A DNA stretch of 64,000 nucleotides, from the NCBI RefSeq assembly GCF_023898315.1, contig NC_064622.1, forward strand, positions 174,736,178-174,800,177, given 5' to 3'. The translations under genes were made by a program, and so were the position numbers. This document shows, piece after piece, positions 43,987-54,459 of the stretch. The notes beneath the pieces were generated by a model that saw only the letters and a list, made by a program, of their open reading frames with translations, searched no databases and was not told the DNA's origin. This stretch comes from Schistocerca nitens (lineage: Eukaryota; Arthropoda; Insecta; Orthoptera; Acrididae). How positions within the stretch are numbered: position 1 is the stretch's first letter; each line of letters begins with the position of its first letter.

Positions 43987-44645
43987 TTTATGTTTATGGA
44001 TGATAGCGATGATGTAAATAGCAGTAAGAAAATAGTAAATGTTACGCTTCACATCGTCTGATCATATACGGACTGCAGAGAACAAGTCATGCAAATGTTA
44101 ATAACCGGTTTTTTTCAAAACTGCCACATAACCGGTATAAAATCAGAACATAAAACTTAATCAGATTATAATAATGAATCAACAAAGAGAAATAAATGCA
44201 TATCAGTATCAGTGATTATCAGTAGTTAATTAATGTTATTTAATTTTATTTAGAACTGCTTGATTGGACGAGCTGCCAGCAATCGGTCGATCAGCGACGG
44301 TACATACCCAGGCAGGAGTCTCATCCCCAGCTAGAAGGGCTTGCCGGCAGACGGGCAGGTCAGTGACTCTCGGCTAATCAGACTTTAGTGTGAAATGCAC
44401 CAACTGGGCGCTGGACACCTCACAGGCGACATAGGTTCGATATCCCATGGTGTAAAGCCTGCAGCAGTGGCGGTTTTTATGACTTGAATGTGGAAAGTCT
44501 GTTTTTAGCGAGGACAGCAAAAAGTGCTGTTGTAAACAAAACGTGGAAAACTGAGTTTCTTTGGAACTCACCGGACGCCGTAGATAACATCTGGAAAACG
44601 AAGTGAAAGCCCACATTTGGGACATCTTTGTAGGTTTCAGACGCT
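43987..44645. other. Unassigned sequence
   Basis: AT-rich then mixed composition. No gene recognised. Confidence 0.4.
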
Positions 44646-44657
44646 GCCGAACGGTTG

Positions 44658-45918
44658 TTGTTGTTGTTGTGGTCTTCAGTCCTGAGACTGGTTTGATGCA
44701 GCTCTCCATGCTACTCTATCTTGTGCAAGCTTCTTCATCTCCCAGTACCTACTGCAACCTACATCCTTCTGAATCTGCTTAGTGTATTGATCTCTTGGTC
44801 TCCCTCTACGATTTTTACCCTCCACACTGCCCTCCAATGCTAAATTTGTGATCCCTTGATGCCTCAAACATGTCCTACTAACCGATCCCTTCTTCTAGTC
44901 AAGTTGTGCCACAAACTTCTCTTCTCCCCAATCCTATTCAATACCTCCTCATTAGTTACGTGATCTACCAACCTTATCTTCAGCATTCTTCTGTAGCACC
45001 ACATTTCGAAAGCTTCTATTCTCTTCTTGTCCAAACTGGTTATCGTCCATGTTTCACTTCCATACATGGCTACACTCCATACAAATACTTTCAGAAACGA
45101 CTTCCTGACACTTAAATCTATACTAGATGTTAACAAATTTCTCTTCTTCAGAAACGATTTCCTTGCCATTGCCAGTCTACATTTTATATCCCCTCTACTC
45201 CGACCATCATCAGTTATTTTACTCCCTAAATAGCAAAACTCCTTTACTACTTCAAGTGTCTCATTTCCTAATCTAATCCCCTCAGCATCACCCCATTTTA
45301 TTTGACTACATTCCATTATCCTCGTTTTGCTTTTGTTGATGTTCATCTTATTTCCTCCTTTCAAGACACTGTCCATTCCGTTCAACTGCTCTTCCAACTC
45401 CTTTGCTGTCTCTGACAGAATTACAATGTCATCGGCGAACCTCAAAGTTTTTACTTCTTCTCCATGAATTTTAATACCTACTCCGAATTTTTCTTTTGTT
45501 TCCTTTACTGCTTGCTCAATATACAGATTGAATAACATCGGGGAGAGGCTACAACCCTGTCTCACTCCTTTCCCAACCACTGCTTCCCTTTCATGCCCCT
45601 CGACTCTTATAACTGCCATCTGGTTTTTGTACAAATTGTAAATAGCCTTTCGCTCCTTGTATTTTACCCCTGCCACCTTCAGAATTTGAAAGAGAGTATT
45701 CCAGTTAACGTTGTCAAAAGCTTTCTCTAAGTCTACAAATGCTAGAAACGTAGGTTTGCCTTTTCTTAATCTTTCTTCTAAGATAAGTCGTAAGGTTAGT
45801 ATTGCCTCACGTGTTCCAACATTTCTACGGAATCCAAACTGATCTTCCCCGAGGTCCGCTTCTACCAGTTTTTCCATTCGTCTGTAAAGAATTCGCGTTA
45901 GTATTTTGCTTTACTGCA
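44658..45918 (-). mobile_element. LINE-1 (RTE-like) insertion with perfect 12-bp target-site duplication
   Basis: Direct repeats GCCGAACGGTTG at 44646-44657 and 45919-45930. The 3' end on the minus strand is a (CAA)n tail, seen as GTTGTTGTTGTTGTTG at 44654-44670. It is 5'-truncated within the RT, with about ten extra bases at the 5' junction (45909-45918). Very similar to the copy at 4827-6339. Confidence 0.93.
44676..45877 (-). pseudogene. LINE-1 reverse transcriptase, one frameshift
   Basis: The frame from 45877 to 44864 carries QFGFRRNVGT, motif A FVDLEKAFDNV, motif B RQGCSLSPMLFN and catalytic FADDIVILSE. It continues with EFCYLGSKITDDGRS, SETWT and LTRRRDRLVGHV. The next frame (44867-44676) continues RHQGITNLALEGS to SNQSQD. 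Comparison with the 4.8-kb copy shows one missing C near 44865-44868 (ACATGTTTGAGG here, ACATGTTCTGAGG there). Protein similarity between the two copies is roughly 94% by eye. It is intact at the position where the other copy is broken. Confidence 0.88.
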
Positions 45919-45930
45919 GCCGAACGGTTG

Positions 45931-47689
45931 GTCCACAAAAACTAAATGTTTATGCAATGTAACAACTGCCAGGATTAGCTTATGTAAATAACAGGAAGCT
46001 AGAGAGAGGAGCTCGATTTTGCTTTCAAGGCCCCACTTCAGTGACCACAGAAAGAGCTAGAATGAGAGAGAGATGCTTTTCTTCAGCACGAAATGCCAGG
46101 AAGCACTTCACTGGATAACAGCCTGAAGCAAAACCCATGTAGGGGGATCAGTATCTTTAAGGAACCTTTTTAGTGATCGGTGCTCGAAATATCCAGAGCC
46201 TAGCTTACTGGAACAGATTAAGGAATGCAAAACGGTGAAATACGAGTCGTTGCAAAATCATTTCATTGCAGGGAGCTTCCACCATCAGATTTCACCTCCG
46301 CCGGCCTGTGGTGCCGCCAGGGTGCATCTCCGAGCAGACGAGCTGAACAAATTAAAAAGATTTCGGGCTGACTTGAACTTAGCCACAGGTACAGGTTATT
46401 GTTGCGCTTCCAATGACTGATTCTACAGCCACTTCAGCCTCCACTTCCAAACTGATATGGTGAGAACGGACTGCGAGAGCGAAGTCATCCCTAGGGACAA
46501 TAAAGTCATTTTTATGAAATTTCAATTTCTTCAACCATCACTCTGAAGACTTGCTTCCAGATTTGTATATCCAATACGATTTCAACTCCAGCCACTGATC
46601 CAATGCGTCCCATCCCAAACACTATCTTCTTTCGTACTACCATGACGATAACCACGGTACAATGTAATTGTTTCATTTTGCTACACGATTACTAGAATCT
46701 TATCCAGGACCTTTAATCAGTTGTGCAAAGGTTTCATTTTAGAAATGCTATCGCTAGTCAGATGTTTTAAGTCATTTTAATGTAATAAACTGAATCATTC
46801 GTGATGCTTGTTTCATTTAGTAGCAATTTAATTCCTAATTCATTATTTTGGAGTGTGTCTAATTAAATTATGTTAATTAACAGGCCCATTTAGTATATAT
46901 TTAGACTACCCAACCCATGTCGTTTTACATCAAGGCTTGCAAATATCAAATAAGTGACCTGGGAAATTGAAATGACAGATAGTTTTTAAAAATAAATTCA
47001 TATTATTGACTTCAAATGGCAAAAAATGGCGCTCAAGGAACACGTGGCACACAGTTTTCTAATACGTAATAACAGGAAGTAAACAAAGGTCAGTACAAGT
47101 TGAAACACATTTAGAAAGCTTCACTGATAGAAAGGGTGACGATTGATTCTACTACCATTCCGATTATTTAATTACAAGCCGGTACCTACCAAGTCGTATA
47201 ACCTACAGTACTCATAAATACCCAAAGAAGAGGTAACCACGTTCAGAAAACGAGTGAAAAAAAAGGAAAGTCTTAGCAATTTCACAACCTGAACCAAGGA
47301 GAAGTTAATCATAAGATACATGAATATCGTGAATTACCACGCAACAACAGTGGGCGGAGTTGCGCAGTCTGTCTAAATTCGCTAGCCTCACAATCCGAAC
47401 AGACTGCAAGTATAAATTCGTGGGTGAAAGCGCACGCAGATGTTACACGAATACTGCCGATGGACGCCTGAACGTTCAAATGAAGGTGTACTTTCAAACG
47501 GCGAAGACGTCTTTGACTGTGCATTTCTCAGTTCTCGCTGCGTGCTGACAAACTGATTTCGAGGAGAATGAAGATATAACACGGCAACCTGATGCAAAGA
47601 GGACTTGAGTATTTTAATTAAACAACAATGATCAAAGCCATGTCTTTCTGACATAAGGAGTAAAGGCTATCACAACAGGAACAAACATT
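45931..47689. other. Unassigned sequence, no gene recognised
   Basis: AT-leaning intergenic DNA. Confidence 0.4.
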
Positions 47690-47699
47690 ATACAATGTT

Positions 47700-47886
47700 G
47701 GCTCTGAGCACTATGGGACTTAACTTCTGAGGTCATCAGTCCCCTAGAACTTAGAACTACTTCAACCTAACTAACCTAAGGACATCACACACATCTATGC
47801 CCGAGGCAGGATTCGAACCTGCGATCGTAGCGGTGGCGCGGTTCCAAACTGTAGCGCCTAGAAGCGCTCGGCCACTCCGGCCGGCG
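47700..47886 (-). mobile_element. SINE-B
   Basis: Near-perfect target-site duplication ATACAATGTT (47690-47699) and ATACAGTGTT (47887-47896). Minus-oriented. The complement of the B box GGTTCGAATCCTGC is at about 47811 and the tRNA-like head is at the right. Confidence 0.9.
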
Positions 47887-47904
47887 ATACAGTGTTAAAC
47901 GAAA

Positions 47905-48480
47905 TTAGTTGTTCGTTGAAAGAGTGTAGGCTGCAAGCGAGAGTGGAGGAAATTAGAAGGAAAATCTCTACGTTCACAGTACTCCAGACAAAGACATCAT
48001 TCGAGACTCCAAAAAGATCGATTCACCAGTGGCGTGAAATCTTAGCTAGCATCTTCTCAGAAGAAGTTGTTACTTTTCTTATCACAGCATCCTTTTTCGT
48101 TAATTTCTGTTGCACAATGTCCAGTAGGAGTCAAAAGTTATCCTTGCCCATGCTCATTTAATTTCGAAACGAGTATTTGTTCTCTAACATAAGTTATTTT
48201 TTTTTTAAAAAAAAGTCAAGCTCCCCCTATCCTCTCGTCTGTTTATCTAGTTTTTGACACAAAAAGACCGCTTTCTTTTTTTTTAGTGTTGTTCACTCCT
48301 ACAGAATACAACGCAGCAGCCGCAGAGAAAGCACGAATCAATGATTTTATTTCAGCACTCGACGCCAAGACAGCTTACTCACCCTGCTACATTAAAGCTT
48401 ACTGATGTGCCCTTTATGGCGTGTCTGACCACAGGCGATTTTTGCTCTTCGCTTTAGGGACTGCTTTGTTGTGTCTATTT
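47905..48480 (+). repeat. Diverged duplicated segment, copy 1
   Basis: Shares collinear blocks with 48830-49440: an AAAGAGTGT...GTGGAGGAAATTA block at about 47920-47965, TCAAGCTCCCCCTAT...CTCTCGTC at 48216-48240, a GAGAAAGCA...GATTTTATTT...CTCGACG block at 48325-48365, and a CACAGGCGATTTTTGCTCTTCGCTTTAG block near 48430-48460. Identity between blocks is moderate. Function unknown. Confidence 0.55.
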
Positions 48481-48829
48481 GCGCGTTACTATTAGCGTGC
48501 TACAAGGCTGTCCGGAGTATCACAGACTTCTGTAACTCATTACCCCGCTCCTGCTTCTGTTTGTTGCACGGAACCGAAGCCATTTTCACCCACTAATGTT
48601 GCCAATAGAAGCCGAAACGTTCGCTCACACATATGCTTTCAAGTGGGTAACACTGTCTCCAGTTGTACACTTTTACAGCTCCCACAGCGCACAATGTGAT
48701 TTGGAGGAGAAAGGAGGCAGGACATGGAAACTTGGTGAGAAGAACACCCGATGTTCTAATTCAACAACCTGACATCAGAAGTAGAAATTAGCGCAAGAGA
48801 AGTAAACGTGACACAGCATTAGAGGAAAT

Positions 48830-49440
48830 ATGCTGTATATTAAAAGAGTGTGCGTCGCAATGATTGTGGAGGAAATTAAAAATAAAATACACTCTATCCA
48901 TTAACAGTGAAGCTACTGCCAAGGAATACATGCCACTGATGTCCAAAGAAAACCGATGTTAGCAGTGCCAGTCTTTGCTTACCAAGAATGTGATTTTTGG
49001 CGGACTTCGTTTTCTGGACACGTCACTGACAGGTACGAAATAGCGTGGCTGATACACAGCCAAGATGGTATTTCCGAATGCTCACGATCGATTAACTACA
49101 GTGGAAAATAGCCTTTTATTTGCATTTAATAAAATCTGATATTTTTATTAAGTACAATGATAGATCATCAAAACAAATTAGAATAAATGTCAAGCTTCCT
49201 CCCTTCTCTCGTCCGGTCTTTCAATATTTTCACCTATATCGATCATTTGATATCATTGATTGTCACTGCATGTAAGGCGGGAGCCACTGAGAAATCAGAC
49301 TTTATTGCTGATTTCCTTTTAGCCCTCGACGACCTCCAGGTTCCAATCTGCACGTGCAGTACTGATGACCGTTTTGTGGACCCTCTAACCACCTGCGACT
49401 TTCTCCGTTCGCTTTAGCAGGCAAGTGAAGGTCACGAAGC
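48830..49440 (+). repeat. Diverged duplicated segment, copy 2
   Basis: Collinear partner of 47905-48480, starting AAAAGAGTGTGCGTCGCAATGATTGTGGAGG and ending near CCTGCGACTTTCTCCGTTCGCTTTAG. An open frame at 49187-49417 (76 codons) covers the last third. The corresponding part of copy 1 has stops, so there is no sign of protein-level selection. Confidence 0.55.
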
Positions 49441-50868
49441 GTTTTCCTTACTCCCGACGATGGAATTTGGTTACAGTAACATTTACTGGTCGTCATTGAT
49501 AGCTACACTGCAGATTACCGTTAAAGGACCTCTTTTTCTAAACCCCATAATCCAATCTCATTGCGACCTATAAGTTTGAATTTTGACTCACAGGTGCATA
49601 CAAATGCCCTCTCTAATGGTGCAAAAGCGTGGCGGCCTGAGATGTCATCCTCAGGCTCGGCGAAGCTTCAAACAGTAAGGTGTCGACACAGGCGGAAAAA
49701 AGGCCAGAGTTCAGAAGTTCATGCGAGGTTAAAGGTGGGCTCATGACGTCACATTGGCTCCAAATTTCACTACACTTCAAGCCAATGCCCCAGTGGACGT
49801 GTCCCATGATAGGAAAGTCGTCACACCTTCTCTTACCCACACTTTTGCAGTTCTTTGGACGCCCAACGTTGAAATCAATCGATTTTTTTATGGACCGCTG
49901 TGGAAAGCATTTCAGACACTGTCGTAGCCACTCACCTGCCTTTGCTAGGAACTTTAGAAATGTACCTGAATAAAGATAACCAGAGACGAAATCCTCGGTG
50001 CTTGCATACTGGCAACACTTCAACACCTTCTGGTTCCGGACAGAATTATAGCAGGCGCAAGAGTAGCACTTTAGCGATGAAGTAGCAGCATTTTAGTCTG
50101 CCTGCAGGCGCCTGGGACAATCCTCATAGGTTCCGTCTCTACAGGTGTATTTTTAAAGTGCTCAAGAAAGGCTGGTGGGTGGTACTGGGGGTGTTGCTGT
50201 AATGGGGGATCTTAGAAAGACTCTTCACCGTTTTATTCACACTTGTATCAATGTCTCACCCCTCTGTGATTACTCCACAGGAGGGCACAAAGCAGGAGGA
50301 CTCAAAAAGCATTAGCATCCTTTGCTGCTTCGGATCGCATTCAAAGTTCGTCAAATTGTTTTTACTGGACCCTAGTGGTTCCAACCTGTACACCAGAGCA
50401 AAAATTGGGTTCGCACTGCGCTTCAAAGGTGTGCAGTCATGTTGAATGTGGTTGCAGGCCCACTATGCCTTTAGAGAAGTGTGGACTCAAACAACGTTTG
50501 GCAACAGTGTCAAAGGTTGTGAAGAACATAGTCCTGTTTTCTCATTCCACTGCGAACTGTCGTTTTCGACCGCTAAATATGTGGGATTTAACGTTCCAAC
50601 TAAGGGGATGGTTTCATTGACACCATGACTACGCAGATAAAGGGATGGTTTCATTGACACCATGACTGCACACCTTTCCTTGGCGATTCTGAGTGGCAGT
50701 GTGTCTGACACGCTTTCCATGCGTAAGAAAACTGCTTGGCGTCGTGGTTGTGACCTCCACCGTGGAGGCATGGAAAGAAGTGGTGAAATTTGGGTACGAG
50801 GGGTGTGACTATTCAACTTTTAACCTGCCCATGTTCGCCTGTTATCCAGGCAGGCAAGCTGCCACATG
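49441..50868. other. Unassigned sequence with a minor tandem duplication
   Basis: No gene recognised. It contains a block (50040-50170) that resembles 53995-54140, and a short tandem repeat at 50605-50667. Confidence 0.4.
50605..50667 (+). repeat. Two-unit tandem repeat, 37-bp period
   Basis: A 26-bp block starting GGGATGGTTTCATTGACACC occurs identically at 50605-50630 and 50642-50667. Confidence 0.9.
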
Positions 50869-50875
50869 TAACTGG

Positions 50876-51065
50876 GCCGGCCGGGGTGGCCGAGCGGTTC
50901 TAGGCACTTCAGTCCGGAACCGCGCGACCGATACGGTCGCAGGTTCGAATCCTGCCTCGGGCATGGATGTGTGTGACGTCCTTAGGTTAGTTAGGTTTAA
51001 GTAGTTATAAGGGACTGATGACAGATGTTAAGTCCCATAGTGCTCAGAGCCATTCGAACCATTGC
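50876..51065 (+). mobile_element. SINE-B
   Basis: Plus-oriented: A box GTGGCCGAGCGGTTCTAGG, B box GGTTCGAATCCTGC, body TTAGGTTAGTTAGGTTTAA, 3' end CAGAGCCATTCGAACCATT. Short direct repeat TAACTGG at 50869-50875 and 51066-51072. Confidence 0.9.
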
Positions 51066-51072
51066 TAACTGG

Positions 51073-52799
51073 CAGAACGGGCAGGTTGCTTTACTTGCAT
51101 CCAAGCCAGGCTGTGCCCAACACAAACAAGCTAACGGATCCTTGCTTGCCTGTTCGTCTTCCCACTATGCTACGCTACGTAGACGTGTATGCTTTCATTG
51201 TAGTGTTAAGAGCAGGTTTCGGTAGTTGATGAAATTCTTTTTTACTTGAGTATCAAAAGACGAGTCTCAATCAAGTAAATATTAATTTCAGGTCACTGTA
51301 GGCCGGAAAATGTTGGATTTTATTTTTGGCGTATTTCAGGCTTTTTTATTAATTTCGATATGAACGGTTTTCTCTGCAACTTCGCCCTTTTTAGACTATT
51401 ACTGGCAATTCTTAATTCGAGCCATCATCAGGTCACCTCTGACACACGTTTTCTGTAGCAGGTAGAACCATCTCTGAAAATCGAGATCTTTTGCAACTAA
51501 GAAGCTGAAGATGTCCGTTATACTCCAACAGAAACTAAAGTAAAGTTTGGCAAGTCTATTTTTGTTAATTAGTGCGTTTCAGTAGAATTTTAACCCAGTT
51601 TAACAAATTTTAATTACTTTTTTCCTGACACATATTGCAGGTTCGCTGAATTCATTCTAAGTCGCCAAAATCGTTCATTCTAAATTCCTCCTAATACGCT
51701 GTATGAAATGTGAAGTTCGTTTTTCACATTACTTTAATCTAAAAAGTACATGTCTGAAACATGAAGCTTTTCTTTCATACTAAGCTTTCTTCGCACTATG
51801 TTACATACTATGAGAATGTGGTTTCTAATATACAATGAGCCGTATTTTTTTCCTATTTTGATCAATGATTGTCCTCAACTTAGAAAGCTTACATACTGCT
51901 AAATGGTCTCAGGTCCTTAGCACACATTTCCACTCACTTCTCAGCCACTAAGTTTTTGTCCTTGTTCAAAACATTTACGGAGTGCTGGTCATATTTAAAA
52001 AGATGTCGTAACATACTATAGGTTCCTGAAAGAGTGTTTAGTAACTTTTTATACAATTTGCATAGCGTGACACTTACCGATTATCTAAAGCTGCCTCCTA
52101 AACACACGAAAACTTTCCCCTTCCTGGACTTGGTCGTGACAGGCATATAAGTCAAGGGGCAGTAATATCATCCCAGCTTCTAATTTCGCTTAGGAATTTT
52201 CGGCTTCCACAGTTGGTAACAAATGTTTCGGTGCGCGGACATGCGTGATGCGTGACCTCTGTCCATTGGATTGCTGAGAGATTCTGTTGTGTGGAGAAAG
52301 TGTAGTTTATGTATATGAAGGAATTCATTTTTTATGCTGAGGTGAGTTATTGTAGCATTAAAATTAAAAGCTTACAGTTCCTAGTTTGAGCACTGATTTG
52401 TGTTCAAATATTTGGCTGTATATCATTTGGGGTGTGTATTAGTTTCTGGTGTGAAATCATTATACTCAAGCGGCCAATACAATTAATCTGGGGATGTTCG
52501 TTATTTCGTCCCCCGTGCAGTTCCTATTTTCGTCCTGGGGACGATATTTGGAACTTTTATTAAACACTGATTTTATTTGATAGTTATAAAGACACATTAC
52601 TTTTTATATCGGAAAATACAAAGGGAGAGAAATGAATTAAATGCTTAGTTTCATGCTGTCTATCTACCCAGACATACAAATTCATATGGTCATCATACCC
52701 GTTTACTCTTTGACGAGCATGAAATGTCTTCGTAACTTTATATGTGGGTTCTTTGGTGCCTACACAATCCTACTCTGAGGCCACGGATTCTCCCGTAGT
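51073..52799. other. Unassigned AT-rich sequence
   Basis: No gene, RNA or repeat recognised. Confidence 0.4.
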
Positions 52800-53002
52800 A
52801 AAAATGGAAATGCCGTGTGGCTAGGGCCTCCCATCGGGTAGACCGTTCGCCTGGTACAAGTCTTTCGAAGAGACGCCACTTCGGCGACTTGCGTGTCGTT
52901 GGGGATTAGGACAACACAACACCCAGTACCTGAGCGGGGAAAATCTCCGACCCAGCCGGGAATCGAACCCGGGCTGTTAGATATGATATTCCGTCACGCT
53001 GA
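52800..53002 (-). mobile_element. SINE-C
   Basis: Same structure as the 38490 copy: ATGGAAATGCCGTGTGGCTAGGG at the left, B box complement at about 52960-52975. The tRNA-like head is truncated at about 53002, where SINE-B pieces begin. Confidence 0.8.
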
Positions 53003-53071
53003 CGGTCATCAGTCCCCTAGAACTTAGAACTACTACTGAGGTCATCAGTCCCTAGAACTTAGAACTACTAC
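53003..53071 (-). repeat. Tandem pair of a SINE-B internal segment
   Basis: GGTCATCAGTCCCCTAGAAC... (53004-53035) is repeated as GGTCATCAGTCCCTAGAAC... (53039-53070). Both match the SINE-B body but have neither its tRNA-like head nor its 3' end. Confidence 0.8.
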
Positions 53072-53337
53072 AGGGGCGCACTCCCACTGTCATGGCATTC
53101 CCAGTTAGTGTTGACCGAATGGTGTAACAGGTTTGTTCCTCTCAAGAGTTCCTGTTCTCTTCTGTGATCTCTCTTCCTATTCTCCTGCAATTGTCTATGC
53201 TTCTCAAAAGTAAGCGTTCCTTGGTGAACAATTTGTCGTCCTCTGGATCTATCTAGCGCTGCATTATCCCATATGTTCATACGATACATATCTGCAGAAG
53301 GCTGAAAAAACTTCAGAACATTGTTTATCCTTGACAT
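53068..53337 (-). CDS. Unrecognised 89-codon open frame
   Basis: Starts MSRINNVLKFFQ and has a highly charged second half (KHRQLQENRKRDHRREQE). No family recognised, no repeat partner in the window, and no splice or promoter support. It may be a chance frame or a remnant of a mobile-element protein. Listed only because its composition differs from the surrounding AT-rich noise. Confidence 0.15.
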   Translation of the reverse strand: MSRINNVLKFFQPSADMYRMNIWDNAALDRSRGRQIVHQGTLTFEKHRQLQENRKRDHRREQELLRGTNLLHHSVNTNWECHDSGSAPL

Positions 53338-53721
53338 TCAAGTGATTCATATTAGTAAAACTGCCTGGTAATGTTAGAAACGAAAATGCATTTTAATTCA
53401 TTGTACTATACAGAAATTTTGAAGGTAAGGAAATTAAAAACACTTTTCTTTGTAATTCTACTTCTGCATTGTTAACATTTATGTAAAATACTAGCTTTAG
53501 TATGTTACAACAATCTACTTGTAATTATCCTTGAAGTTGAGCATATCCAGGAACATCATAACAATTTGTAGCCTTTTCCGTAACCTTTCGCGACTTATAT
53601 AGGTCCTAATGTAGTAAGGTGAAGAAATCTGGACCCCCTACCTTACTCCCCAATGTTTAATTTCTCCTCAATCTACACTTTAAGTTTGGCTACGAAGTCT
53701 TTCGCGACGTATTTCTTTAAT
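53338..53721. other. Unassigned AT-rich sequence
   Basis: Nothing recognised. Confidence 0.4.
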
Positions 53722-53910
53722 AAAAATCTCTCGGTTTACATGCCGCGTCAATTCAGGATAAAACTCCAAGCTTTCGACCACTACCTCCATGGTCGTCGTC
53801 AGGGCTAAAACTGACTGTCGGTTTTAGCTCTGACGACGACCGAAGAGGTAGTGGTCGAAAGCTTGGAGTTTTATCCTGAATTGACGCGGCATGTACACCG
53901 AGAGATTTTT
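53722..53910. mobile_element. Fold-back element with 90-bp inverted arms
   Basis: Left arm 53722-53811 and right arm 53821-53910 are near-perfect reverse complements around a 9-nt loop (TGACTGTCG). Shared text includes ATGCCGCGTCAATTCAGG and AAACTCCAAGCTTTCGACC. No coding capacity. The right arm carries a hammerhead-like motif. Arms and motif are organised as in the 17112-17461 element, though the sequences differ. Confidence 0.85.
53825..53870 (+). ncRNA. Hammerhead-ribozyme-like motif in fold-back arm
   Basis: CTGACGA (53830-53836), one C, GACC (53838-53841) pairing with GGTC (53853-53856) around an 11-nt loop, GAAA (53857-53860), then self-complementary AGCT (53860-53863) followed by T. 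Same layout as at 10539 and 17352, again with one extra nucleotide before helix II. A mirrored, slightly altered copy lies in the left arm. Confidence 0.4.
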
Positions 53911-54459
53911 AAGTTTGGTTCGTTCATTTTGCTGCTTCCACCGATACGGTATATGAGCTGTACTGAAACTACGTACGCAACCATATACCTGGCTTGTCAC
54001 GCTAGATTGACAGCGCAACCTATTGTCAAGTGCAAGAGCAGCACTGTAGAGGCGCAATAGTAGAAATGTAGACTACCTGCAGGCCCCTGGGACTCTTGTC
54101 ACGGGATTTGCCTACACAAGTACGTTTCTAAAGTGATTAACAAACATGTTTTTTTGTCATATTTAATTTCCTATGTATTATTTTATAGGGTTCCTCAAAA
54201 TTTCATTAGGATGAGCACACCCTTAATACACTACTGGCCATTAAAATTGCTACACTTCGAAGACGACGTGCTACAGACGCGAAATTTAACCGACAGGAAG
54301 AAGATGCTGTGATATGCAAATGATTAGCATTTCAGAGCATTCACACAAGGTTGGCGCCGGTGGCGACACCTACAACGTGCTGACATGAGGAAAGTTTCCA
54401 ACCGATTTGTCATACACAAACAGCAGTTGACTGGCGTTGCCAGGTGAAACGTTGTTGTG

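Noticed and set aside
43741..44052. 104-residue N-terminal extension of the intact Tc1 transposase
   Set aside because: It reads through the element's own terminal repeat and beyond into flanking DNA. The internal ATG at 43740 gives the normal family length.
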